Shown: one piece after another, positions 1-8,156 of the stretch | How positions within the stretch are numbered: position 1 is the first letter of the stretch | How the letters are laid out: every line of letters begins with the position of its first letter | Source: GCA-002727615 sp964442655 | Lineage (GTDB): Bacteria > Pseudomonadota > Alphaproteobacteria > TMED109 | Reading direction: 5' to 3' | Length of the DNA: 64,000 nucleotides | NCBI GenBank assembly: GCA_964442655.1 | Contig: CAYTZM010000001.1 | Span: forward strand, 124,001 to 188,000 | The notes under the pieces: generated by a model | Told to the model about the DNA's origin: nothing | What the model saw: the letters and a program-made list of their open reading frames with translations, nothing else | The model's database searches: none | Translations under genes and position numbers: made by a program

Positions 1-1
1 G

Positions 2-2671
2 AAGATAGGCTTAGATGGTCCACTACAATATAGTAATTCTTTTCCCAATTTTAATGGTAAATTAAATATTGAATTAGAAGATAGTAAGTATTTGGCAGAG
101 CAGTTTGAATTAAATTATTTAAAAATAATAAATGATAATACAAAAATTGATGGTGAGTTGGAATTTAATTTTCAAAAGCAAGATCTATTTTATTCATTAA
201 ATAATATTAATATTTTATCAGGTTCTTCTATTTTGTCTGGTGTTATCTCAGGTAATACAGGAGAAAAAGCAAATTTAGATGTAGTACTTTCTTCTAATAA
301 TTTGGATTTGGATTTAGTTTTTAATAATTTAAATGAATATAGAGACTTATTAAATTTTAATGAGAATACATCTAAAAATAATTTAGCTTTACCATGGAGT
401 AATTTAAATGGTTCTCTTCTTTTTTCTGTGGGAACTTCTAAACTTAAAGATTATCCTATTAGAGATTTTGTAGTAGATCTTAAAAAAGAAGGTAAAAGCT
501 TTACCTTAAATAAAGGAAGAGCTTTATTTCCAGGAAATACGGAGATAATTTTTAAAGGAGATTTTAAAGAGAATTTAAAAACTTTTGAAGGTTCAAGTAC
601 ATTAAATAGCGAAAATATAAGCTCTTTTCTTTCATGGATTTCTTTAGATTTAAGTTATTTGTCTAATACTAGATTAAAAAAGTCTGAGATAGAAAGCAGT
701 GTAGTTATAAGAAAAGGAGGTGCTACTTTTGCCGGATTAAAAGGTTTAATTGATTCTAGTAAGATAGATGGAGAATTAAGGTTACGATTTGATGAAGAGA
801 AAACTTTAATAGCCAATTTAAAAATTGACAAAATTAATCTTGATGCATATTTAAATAATAAGGATGAAAAAAAGAAAGAATCTACTCTTAAAGAGAATAT
901 AATTGATCATCTAGATAAATTAATTGTAGATGTTAATTTAGGAAATTTATTATTAGATAATAGGCAGTTAAAGAATGTAAAGTTATCCTCCTCGTACGAA
1001 AATCAAAAGTTAACTATTAGGAAATTTGATGTAGATAAGTTTGAAAATGGTAATTTATTTATAAATGGAAGTATAAATTTTTTAGATAAAGATCCTGTCT
1101 ATGATTTAGATTTAGCATATGAAAATAAAAATATTATTGATGTTTTAGAATCTTTTAACTTAGGTATATATATCAAAAATTTATTTAAAGGTCATACTAC
1201 ATTAGAAACTAAAATTTCTGGAAAAAAACAATCTTTATCTTCTAAAATTTTTATAGGTAATGAAATATTAGATTTGTCATATAATGGTTCTATCAAATTT
1301 AATTCTTTGAAAGATATGATTTTTGATGGAAATATTAATATTGATATAAAAGATTTTTCTAGCTATATGAAAAATACATTAATTAATTATGAGCATGAAG
1401 GTTCTCTATCTGCCAATTACACTTCTAGCATATTTATGAATAGTAAAACTTTGAAATTAAATAATATTAGTTTTATTAGAAATGATAATAATTGTACTGG
1501 CAATATAGATATAAATTTTCTTGAGAATAATATAGATGCTTATATCAGCAGTAATGCTCTTTCTGTGGAAGAATTATTAATTACTAATAACTTCTTTAGA
1601 AAGAATTTATTAGCATTAAAGACAGGAAATATAAAACTAGAATCTGATAAGTTTCATGCATTTAATAATGTTGTCAATAACTTATCAGGGGTCATAAATA
1701 TTTCAGATAATAGTATTGCTATTGATAATTTTAATGGGAAAGTTTTTTCTTCAAAACTTTCCTTCGACGGTAATTATGATGAAATTAATCAAGTTTTTGA
1801 AGGTGAGTTAAAACTTTCTAAATTGGATATTAATTTATTATTTGATAATTATTTTACTAATAATTCTATATTTGGTTTTCTTTCGACAGATATGAAGTTG
1901 AAAAGTCTGGGAAGTAATTATAATGAAATAAAAAATAATATTATTGCAAGTGGAAAAATTAAGCTTAAGAATATTTATGTGGATAGATTTGATGTGAGTG
2001 CAATTTATAATATAAATGATTCTAGTATTACTGAAGAAGAATTTAATAATCAAGTTTCTAATACTGTCTTTTCTAACAAAACTACTGCAATAAAAGACTT
2101 TGAATTAAAATTTAATATTTTAAAAAATAAATTTTTATTGGAAAATATTAAAATTTTAATGGATGGAAATAAAACTTTATTAAACGCGGAATATAATTTT
2201 TTGAATAATAATTTTGAAGGAAATCTAGTTGTGCCTATTTTAGAAGGTAATGAAAATGAATTTATTATTAAATTATGGAATAAAGAATCTGCGATAATAT
2301 ATGAATCGTATCTGAAAAATAGAAATTTTATAAAAACAGAAGAACAAATAAAAAGTAATGTGATTGATGAAAATAAAAATTTGGAAGAAACAGTAAAGAT
2401 AAAAGAAAGCGAAGACAAAAAGGTATTAGATAATATATTAGATGATTTGAATAAAACTATACTGCAAAAAGATAATGAGAAAGTAGAAGATAAAATTATT
2501 GAAAATAATATTGGTTACTTACCTAATCCAATTGTAATGAAAACAAATAATAAAAATATTGAATATAACGAAATATCTAATATTATTAAAAATAATACTG
2601 TTAAGTATAAACTACCTACACAGGAGGAATTACTAGAAGATATGCTGGATATTTTATTGGATGATGAATAA
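2..2671 (+). CDS. AsmA-like envelope protein (5'-truncated)
   Basis: The reading frame is open from the first bases of the window, so the gene begins upstream; 889 residues are visible. The protein is a long run of short alternating hydrophobic/polar beta-like strands. A stretch near nucleotides 760-855 (ISSKIDGEL-like text followed by KIDKINLDAYL) resembles the repeated segments of alphaproteobacterial AsmA/TamB-type proteins, which sit in the periplasm, anchored in the inner membrane, and are linked to lipid traffic and outer-membrane homeostasis. The last 130 residues are Lys/Asn/Glu-rich and look disordered, ending in an acidic LLDDE. An in-frame TTG at 92 could be mistaken for the start, but coding sense continues upstream of it. 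Family assignment rests on pattern and composition, so it is moderate. Confidence 0.6.
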   Translation, partial: KIGLDGPLQYSNSFPNFNGKLNIELEDSKYLAEQFELNYLKIINDNTKIDGELEFNFQKQDLFYSLNNINILSGSSILSGVISGNTGEKANLDVVLSSNNLDLDLVFNNLNEYRDLLNFNENTSKNNLALPWSNLNGSLLFSVGTSKLKDYPIRDFVVDLKKEGKSFTLNKGRALFPGNTEIIFKGDFKENLKTFEGSSTLNSENISSFLSWISLDLSYLSNTRLKKSEIESSVVIRKGGATFAGLKGLIDSSKIDGELRLRFDEEKTLIANLKIDKINLDAYLNNKDEKKKESTLKENIIDHLDKLIVDVNLGNLLLDNRQLKNVKLSSSYENQKLTIRKFDVDKFENGNLFINGSINFLDKDPVYDLDLAYENKNIIDVLESFNLGIYIKNLFKGHTTLETKISGKKQSLSSKIFIGNEILDLSYNGSIKFNSLKDMIFDGNINIDIKDFSSYMKNTLINYEHEGSLSANYTSSIFMNSKTLKLNNISFIRNDNNCTGNIDINFLENNIDAYISSNALSVEELLITNNFFRKNLLALKTGNIKLESDKFHAFNNVVNNLSGVINISDNSIAIDNFNGKVFSSKLSFDGNYDEINQVFEGELKLSKLDINLLFDNYFTNNSIFGFLSTDMKLKSLGSNYNEIKNNIIASGKIKLKNIYVDRFDVSAIYNINDSSITEEEFNNQVSNTVFSNKTTAIKDFELKFNILKNKFLLENIKILMDGNKTLLNAEYNFLNNNFEGNLVVPILEGNENEFIIKLWNKESAIIYESYLKNRNFIKTEEQIKSNVIDENKNLEETVKIKESEDKKVLDNILDDLNKTILQKDNEKVEDKIIENNIGYLPNPIVMKTNNKNIEYNEISNIIKNNTVKYKLPTQEELLEDMLDILLDDE

Positions 2672-2730
2672 AATTAATTATTAAAAAATATGAAATTATA
2701 AATTTTTTTATATAAATATTAAGGAAGAAA

Positions 2731-3387
2731 ATGATAGAATTATTTACAGCAGCAACTCCTAATGGCTACAAAATATCTATAGCTTTGGAAGAATTAAAAT
2801 TAAAATATAAGGTTAGAAAATTAAATTTTAATAAAGCTGAACAAAAGGAAGAATGGTTCTTAAAAATAAGTCCTAATGGGCGCATCCCGGCAATAATTGA
2901 CCAGGATAATGGTATATCTATTTTTGAGAGTGGAGCAATATTATTATATTTGGCAGATAAATATAAAAAATTAATTCCGCAAGATCCTATAGGTAGAGTG
3001 AGATGTTTAGAGTGGTTAATGTTTCAGATGAGTGGAGTTGGACCTATGCAAGGACAAGCTAATGTATTTGGAAGGTATTTTGAAGAAAAAATTCCTAGCG
3101 CTATATCACGTTATCGTAATGAGTGTAGAAGACTTTATGAAGTTTTAGATAAACATTTATATAATAGGGAATGGATATGTGATGAATATACTATTGCAGA
3201 TATAGCAAATTGGTCATGGATAAGAATATATAAGTGGTCGGAAGTAGATATTTCTGGATTAGATAATTTAAGATTATGGATGGATAGAATGCAAGAACGT
3301 CCAGCATGTATTAAAGGTTGTACGGTGCCACCGAGAGCTGATAGTTCAACACAAGTAAAGTCAGCAAAAAGTATGATTCAAAAATAA
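2731..3387 (+). CDS. Glutathione S-transferase, YfcG/YghU-like
   Basis: This 218-residue protein has an N-terminal thioredoxin-fold GST domain (about 1-80, with TAATPNGYKIS near the start, the cis-Pro segment NGRIPAI and the glutathione-contact FESGAIL) and an all-helical C-terminal domain with the conserved FMSGVGPMQGQA-like and YTIADIANWSW segments. These resemble nu-class GSTs such as E. coli YfcG/YghU, which act as glutathione-dependent disulfide reductases in the cytosol. The ATG follows AAGGAAGAAA, a good ribosome site. It stands alone, 59 bp after the AsmA-like gene and convergent with fumarase. The specific substrate cannot be told. Confidence 0.85.
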   Translation: MIELFTAATPNGYKISIALEELKLKYKVRKLNFNKAEQKEEWFLKISPNGRIPAIIDQDNGISIFESGAILLYLADKYKKLIPQDPIGRVRCLEWLMFQMSGVGPMQGQANVFGRYFEEKIPSAISRYRNECRRLYEVLDKHLYNREWICDEYTIADIANWSWIRIYKWSEVDISGLDNLRLWMDRMQERPACIKGCTVPPRADSSTQVKSAKSMIQK

Positions 3388-3411
3388 ATAATTTATTTTA
3401 GCAAGGTGTTT

Positions 3412-5031
3412 TTATTTAATTCCAAAAGATTGAAAAAAATCATTTCCTTTATCATCAATAACTAGAAAGGCAGGAAAGTTTTCTACACGTATTTTCCATA
3501 TTGCTTCCATGCCAAGTTCAGGATATTTAATACATTTAACATCTTTAATATTATTGGCAGCTAATTCTGCGCCCGGGCCGCCTATCGAGCCTAAATAAAA
3601 TCCTCCATACTTTTTACATGCATTTGTTACTTGTTGTGATCTATTGCCTTTTGCTAACATTATTTTGGATGCTCCGTGTTTTTGAAATAAATCTACATAA
3701 CTGTCCATCCTGCCAGCTGTAGTGGGACCAAAAGAACCTGTAACTAGTCCCTTAGGGGTTTTTGCAGGGCCAGCATAGTAAATTGGGTGATTTTTAAAAT
3801 AATCTGGTATTTTTTTATTTGCATCTAACTTTTCTTTTATTTTTCCGTGAGCTATATCACGAGCAACAATAAGAGTGCCAGATAACATTACTCTTGTTTT
3901 AATCTTAAGGTTTGAAAGAATAGAACATAGTTTTTTCATAGGTTGATCTAAGTCTATTGCAATAGAATTTTTTGAAAGTTCTTTTATTGAAATATTTGGC
4001 ATGTATTGTGATGGGTTTCTTTCAAGTTTCTCTATAAAAACTCCTTTATTAGTAATTTTAGCTTTAATTTGTCTATCAGCACCACAACTTACACCAATAC
4101 TTATAGGTAAGCTTGCACCATGTCTTGGAAGTCTTATAACTCTTACATCGTGACAAAAATATTTACCTCCAAATTGAGCTCCTATTCCATATTTTTTTGT
4201 AATTTCAAGAATTTGTTTTTCCATGACTATATCTCGAAAGGCCCTACCTGATGAATTGCCTTTTTTAGGAATATTATCTAAATATTTACAAGTAGCTAAT
4301 TTTAAAGTTTTCAGATTGAGTTCAGCTGAAGTTCCTCCAATTATAACCCCTAGATGATAAGGAGGACAGGCTGCAGTTCCAATATTTTTTATTAATGGTT
4401 TTATATAATCTACAATCTTTTTTGTTCTAATTACAGATGGGGTGGCTTGATAAAAAAATGTTTTGTTTGCAGAACCTCCTCCTTTAGCAATAAATAAAAA
4501 ATTATATTCATTGCCTCGAGAGTGCATAATGTCAATTTGAGCGGGTAAGTTAGTTTTAGTATTAACTTCTTCAAACATTGAAATAGGAGCTAATTGACTA
4601 TATCTTAAATTATTAATCTTGAATGCTTTCCATATTCCTTTAGAAATAAACTCTTCATCATCAAAATTAGTCCATATATGTGATCCTTTTTTTCCTAATA
4701 CTATAGCAGTGCCAGTATCTTGGCACATAGGTAATACTCCGCCAGCAGCGACGTTTGCATTTTTTAAAAGAGTAAGGGCTACATATTTGTCATTGTTAGA
4801 AGCTTCTTTATCTTTAAATATAGACGAAATTTGTTTCAAATGTTCTGGACGGAGAAAATGTGAAATATCATAAAAGGCTTCTTGAGTTAAAATTTCTAAT
4901 ATTTTTTTTGATACTATAATTAGTTTTTTACCATCAAGATTTTTAGTTTTTATAGTTCCTATATTTATTTTACGATATATTGTTTTATCTTTTCTAAATT
5001 GAAATAATTTTTCGTATTTAAATTTATTCAC
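3412..5031 (-). CDS. fum: Fumarate hydratase, class I (Fe-S)
   Basis: This 539-residue protein is the one-chain class I fumarase, which hydrates fumarate to malate in the TCA cycle with an oxygen-sensitive [4Fe-4S] cluster. The likely cluster cysteines are C103 (PMCQDTGTA), C222 (AACPPYH) and C316 (SCGAD). The C-terminal half carries the GPTTAGRMDSY segment typical of the beta domain. The start is a GTG at 5031 inside GTGAATAA, overlapping the sspB stop by 8 bp, so the two are translationally coupled and co-transcribed with sspB first. No class II fumarase is seen in the window. A tartrate dehydratase role is possible but less likely at this length. Confidence 0.93.
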   Translation of the reverse strand: MNKFKYEKLFQFRKDKTIYRKINIGTIKTKNLDGKKLIIVSKKILEILTQEAFYDISHFLRPEHLKQISSIFKDKEASNNDKYVALTLLKNANVAAGGVLPMCQDTGTAIVLGKKGSHIWTNFDDEEFISKGIWKAFKINNLRYSQLAPISMFEEVNTKTNLPAQIDIMHSRGNEYNFLFIAKGGGSANKTFFYQATPSVIRTKKIVDYIKPLIKNIGTAACPPYHLGVIIGGTSAELNLKTLKLATCKYLDNIPKKGNSSGRAFRDIVMEKQILEITKKYGIGAQFGGKYFCHDVRVIRLPRHGASLPISIGVSCGADRQIKAKITNKGVFIEKLERNPSQYMPNISIKELSKNSIAIDLDQPMKKLCSILSNLKIKTRVMLSGTLIVARDIAHGKIKEKLDANKKIPDYFKNHPIYYAGPAKTPKGLVTGSFGPTTAGRMDSYVDLFQKHGASKIMLAKGNRSQQVTNACKKYGGFYLGSIGGPGAELAANNIKDVKCIKYPELGMEAIWKIRVENFPAFLVIDDKGNDFFQSFGIK

Positions 5032-5494
5032 TTAATTGTCCTTTTTTGAAGTCCTGTATGTTAATTATTTTAGATGATTTCTTATTTTTTGTCTTATCTA
5101 ATAATATTTTTTCATTTTTTAATTTAGGGAACTGTAAAATAAAATTTGCATGAGGATCAGCAAAACTTATTATTGAATCGAATGTAATTTTAAGTTTACT
5201 TTTTATTTCATTAAATGAAAGAACTATAACAATATTACTTTTAGTAACTTCAAGATTCCAAAATGAGTTTTCAATTACTATAGTCATTTCTTGAGGATAT
5301 TCTTTAATAAGTTTTTCAGGAATTTTTATATTTTTGGCAGTCGTGTCAAAAGAAATATAAAAATGATGCTTCCCAGGCAATCCTTTTTTGGATACTTGCT
5401 TTAGAATATCATATATAACATTTTTCATAGCTTTACTTGTTAATTTTTTATAATTTATTAACAATTTGTTATTATTTTTATTTATTGAATTCAT
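5024..5494 (-). CDS. sspB: SspB, ClpXP adaptor for SsrA-tagged proteins
   Basis: This 156-residue protein matches the alphaproteobacterial SspB family: YDILKQVSKKGLPG (about 28-41), HHFYISFDTTA (43-53), YPQEMTIVIENSFWNLEV (66-83) and a FADPHANFILQF strand (111-122). SspB binds the tmRNA-encoded degradation tag and delivers the tagged protein to ClpXP. After a flexible Lys/Asn-rich linker the C-terminus has INIQDFKKGQ (145-152), which resembles the short ClpX-docking tail of the family. It begins 33 nt downstream of the tmRNA hairpin on the same strand, so adaptor and tag RNA are neighbours. Its Shine-Dalgarno is poor, with only an A-run before ATG. Confidence 0.9.
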   Translation of the reverse strand: MNSINKNNNKLLINYKKLTSKAMKNVIYDILKQVSKKGLPGKHHFYISFDTTAKNIKIPEKLIKEYPQEMTIVIENSFWNLEVTKSNIVIVLSFNEIKSKLKITFDSIISFADPHANFILQFPKLKNEKILLDKTKNKKSSKIINIQDFKKGQLSE

Positions 5495-5527
5495 TTTTTT
5501 TTTAACTTTAAAATTATTTATATTCTA

Positions 5528-5551
5528 GAAGTGGCAGTAAACTGCCACTTC
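5528..5551 (-). terminator. Hairpin at tmRNA 3' end
   Basis: A perfect inverted repeat, GAAGTGGCAG / CTGCCACTTC with a 4-nt loop, closes the tmRNA region 33 nt before sspB. It lacks a strong downstream T-run, so it may be a processed 3' stem or a partial terminator that lets some transcription pass into sspB. Confidence 0.6.
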
Positions 5552-5638
5552 CAAGAGCGTTCTGTTGCCAGGTGCTTCATTATACCTCGCCCAAACGGTG
5601 TGAAGCGCTGGGACTTGAACTACGGTATTTCTTACTGA

Positions 5639-5677
5639 CTACGCAGCAAGAGCTACCTCACGACTATTGTCGTTTGC
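5639..5677 (-). other. tmRNA tag reading frame (ANDNSREVALAA)
   Basis: Starting from GCAAACGAC, the usual resume codon and its context, 12 sense codons followed by TAG give A-N-D-N-S-R-E-V-A-L-A-A. The AND-N start and the ALAA end match known alphaproteobacterial tags: the first part is the region SspB reads and the LAA end is what ClpX reads. The resume Ala codon is at 5677-5675. Confidence 0.93.
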
Positions 5678-5835
5678 AGTTATTAATTTAGTCCTTTACG
5701 AAGGAACTATTTCGAGCAAAAGTTAATACCCTTCAATGCATGTCGATCCTATTTCACCCCCATAATTTTTGGTGGAGGTGCCGGGTACCGCCCCCGGGTC
5801 CATAACATTTATATAATATCACGTTTATTGCCATA

Positions 5836-5849
5836 GCTGATTAATCAGC
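5836..5849. promoter_or_regulatory. Palindrome upstream of tmRNA
   Basis: GCTGATTAATCAGC is a perfect 14-bp palindrome. On the minus strand a TATAAT lies at 5861-5856, so a transcript start would fall at or just inside the palindrome. It could be an operator, the 5' helix of the precursor RNA, or chance. The promoter call is tentative because no convincing -35 was found. Confidence 0.35.
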
Positions 5850-5982
5850 ATTTATATTATATGTATAGATAAAAATTTATAAAGGTTTTAGTTAAATATA
5901 TTTAATTTAATAAAAATAAATATTTTTATTAAACAGATTATAGTTTATAAAATTATATAAAATAAAAAATTATGAGCTAAAT

Positions 5983-6936
5983 ATGTCGAAACTTACAAAA
6001 GTGAAAAATAATATTACATTTGATCAGAAACAAGAAATAGATTCTTTAAGAAAACAACCTAATAAAACCTTTCGTCCAGTCTCTCAAGGGATTGAGAAGA
6101 TATTGTTTAAAGCTTTTCCAGTATTGGACCATGGATTCTTAAGAGTAGTTGATTATATGGGGGATGATCATGCAGTAGTACAAGCGGCTAGGGTTTCATA
6201 TGGAAAAGGAACCACTAAAGTTACTGAGGACAAAGGTTTAATTAGATATTTAATGAGACATAGACATTCTACTCCTTTTGAAATGTGTGAAATAAAACTA
6301 CATGTAAAATTACCTATGTTTGTAGCTAGACAATGGATTCGACATAGAACTGCAAGTATAAATGAATATTCTGCAAGATATTCTGTATTAGATAAAGAAT
6401 TTTACATACCAAAGAAAGAACATTTAGCTGTACAATCTAAATCTAATAAACAAGGTAGGGGTGATATATTATCAGAAGTTGCAGCTAAAAAAGCTCTTAA
6501 AATTTTAAAACAAGATGCTGAAAATTGTTATAATTCTTACGAGTATCTTTTGAATGAAAATTCTAATGGAGATATTATTAATAATGACAGAGATGGTTTA
6601 GCTAGAGAGTTGGCAAGAATTAATCTTACTTTAAATACTTATACTCAATGGTATTGGAAAACTAATTTACATAATTTAATGAATTTTATATCTTTAAGAG
6701 CGGACTCCCATGCACAATTTGAAATAAGAGCATATGCAGATATTATCTATGATATTATGAAAGCTTGGGTGCCAATTACTGCAGAAGCTTTTCAGAGTTA
6801 CAGAGTAGGTTCAGTTGAATTTTCATTTGAAGCACTTAGTGTTCTTAAAGATTTATTAACAGGTAAAAAAGTAACTCAAAAAACTAGTGGATTAAGTATG
6901 CGAGAATGGAATGAATTAATGCATTCTTTGAAATAA
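5983..6936 (+). CDS. thyX: Flavin-dependent thymidylate synthase ThyX
   Basis: This 317-residue protein makes dTMP from dUMP using FAD/NADPH and methylene-tetrahydrofolate. The ThyX signature RHRxxSxNEYSxRY is present at 120-133 (RHRTASINEYSARY). The upstream RHRHSTPFE segment (92-100) and the C-terminal RADSHAQFEIR are also typical. The length is within the usual 220-320 range. It is a single gene, divergent from tmRNA and convergent with mrp (25 bp between stops). ThyX frees the cell from needing dihydrofolate reductase to recycle folate after dTMP synthesis, and is common in AT-rich alphaproteobacteria. Confidence 0.97.
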   Translation: MSKLTKVKNNITFDQKQEIDSLRKQPNKTFRPVSQGIEKILFKAFPVLDHGFLRVVDYMGDDHAVVQAARVSYGKGTTKVTEDKGLIRYLMRHRHSTPFEMCEIKLHVKLPMFVARQWIRHRTASINEYSARYSVLDKEFYIPKKEHLAVQSKSNKQGRGDILSEVAAKKALKILKQDAENCYNSYEYLLNENSNGDIINNDRDGLARELARINLTLNTYTQWYWKTNLHNLMNFISLRADSHAQFEIRAYADIIYDIMKAWVPITAEAFQSYRVGSVEFSFEALSVLKDLLTGKKVTQKTSGLSMREWNELMHSLK

Positions 6937-6961
6937 TAGATTTAATTTAATAATGTTTATT

Positions 6962-7999
6962 TCATTTTTTGCTAAAGTTTATAATTTCTTCACATATGTT
7001 AACAAAATATTCATTTAAATTATTCTTGTGAGGTTTTCCTAAGTCTGAGTTTATTCTTATATCTATGTTTAAAGGTATTTGTCCTAAAAAAGAGATGTTC
7101 ATTTCTTTTGCAGTATTGTGTACTCCATTAGATCCAAATATCATGTTTTTTTCATTACATTTAGGGCAAATAAAATGGCTCATGTTTTCAATAATTCCTA
7201 TTATAGGAACATTAACTTTCTTAAACATGTTTAAACCTTTAACTGCATCTATTAAAGCAATATCTTGTGGCGTTGATACTATTATGGCTCCAGATAGGCC
7301 AACTTTTTGTGTCATAGTAAGCTGCACATCTCCAGTTCCTGGCGGCATGTCTACAAGAAGAAAGTCTAGTTCACCCCAATCTACATCTCTAACTAATTGT
7401 TCTAAAGCACTTTGCACCATTGGCCCTCTCCATATCATAGGCTTAGTTTCTTCTATTAAAAAACCTATAGACATACATTTTACTCCATAGTTCTTAAGTG
7501 TTTCTATTTTTCCTTCAGTATTTTGATTAGGTTTTGCATTTTTTAACCCAAGCATTTTAGGTTGCGATGGTCCATAAATATCTGCATCTAATATAGCAAC
7601 TTTATATTTAAGTTGAGCTAGAGTAACGGCTACATTTGTCGTGATTGTAGATTTTCCAACACCTCCTTTTCCAGACGCCACAGCAATAATGTGTTTAATG
7701 TTTTTTGGTTTTAAATTACTAGATATGTTTGTATTGCTTTCTTGAGGATTATTATTTTCGGAAGTTAATACAATATTTATTTTAAAATCTTGAAAGTTTT
7801 TTTGTAATAAATTTTCACATTTAGAAATAATTTCGTTATATAATTTTTTGGGCTTAGTGGCATAGAGTATTACAATAATAACATTATTTTCTATTAAGAC
7901 GTTATTTAAAGTTTCGGTTTCAGTAATACTCTTTTTAGAATCTAAATCTTTAATATTTTGTAAATAAGACTTAATTTTTTGTATTTTATTATTTGTCAT
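6962..7999 (-). CDS. mrp: Mrp/ApbC-type Fe-S cluster carrier ATPase
   Basis: This 345-residue P-loop protein has a deviant Walker A GKGGVGKST at 110-118, the DADIYGPSQPKMLGL segment (138-152), a DMPPGTGD Walker B-like region (217-224) and a CPKC pair at 278-281 that bridges a [4Fe-4S] cluster between two subunits. It carries Fe-S clusters to apoproteins in the cytosol. The first 80 residues correspond to the small DUF59/MIP18-like domain but are divergent and Lys/Asn-rich. It is divergent from hflK with 157 bp between starts. Confidence 0.93.
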   Translation of the reverse strand: MTNNKIQKIKSYLQNIKDLDSKKSITETETLNNVLIENNVIIVILYATKPKKLYNEIISKCENLLQKNFQDFKINIVLTSENNNPQESNTNISSNLKPKNIKHIIAVASGKGGVGKSTITTNVAVTLAQLKYKVAILDADIYGPSQPKMLGLKNAKPNQNTEGKIETLKNYGVKCMSIGFLIEETKPMIWRGPMVQSALEQLVRDVDWGELDFLLVDMPPGTGDVQLTMTQKVGLSGAIIVSTPQDIALIDAVKGLNMFKKVNVPIIGIIENMSHFICPKCNEKNMIFGSNGVHNTAKEMNISFLGQIPLNIDIRINSDLGKPHKNNLNEYFVNICEEIINFSKK

Positions 8000-8020
8000 T
8001 GAATATAACCATTTTTATTA

Positions 8021-8049
8021 CTTGAAATTATTAGAATTTATACCAATAT
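8021..8049 (+). promoter_or_regulatory. Sigma32-like promoter ahead of hflK
   Basis: CTTGAAA (8021-8027), a 14-nt spacer and ACCAATAT (8042-8049) approximate the heat-shock consensus CTTGAAA-N(13-17)-CCCCATNT. The start would lie about 100 nt upstream of hflK. Based on motif matching by eye only. Confidence 0.45.
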
Positions 8050-8156
8050 CATATATATATTTAAAGATTGATAGAAAATATTTTTTAATTTTTTAATATT
8101 TATTGTATTTAAGTTTATGGTTGATATATATAATATAATTTTTAAAGGAATTTTAT

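Larger units (their letters stand above)
5528..5835 (-). ncRNA. ssrA: tmRNA, circularly permuted two-piece form
   Basis: Read on the minus strand, the acceptor piece comes first. T-arm stem CCGGG/CCCGG with loop GGCGGTA (5781-5797) is followed by CACCTCC (5774-5780), A and encoded CCA (5770-5772). Then come 8 nt, then the coding piece beginning GGGGGTG at 5761, which pairs with CACCTCC to form a 7-bp acceptor stem with one G-U pair. GGATCGAC follows, as in tmRNA D-regions. The tag frame is at 5677-5639. A perfect 10-bp hairpin (5528-5551) closes the gene. tmRNA rescues stalled ribosomes and tags the nascent chain for degradation. The 5' end of the acceptor piece is not resolved; 5835 is a guess. 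Confidence 0.93.

Noticed and set aside
1838..2418. Minus-strand open frames under the AsmA-like gene
   Set aside because: They are antisense to a long coding frame, lack ribosome sites and read as low-complexity sequence.
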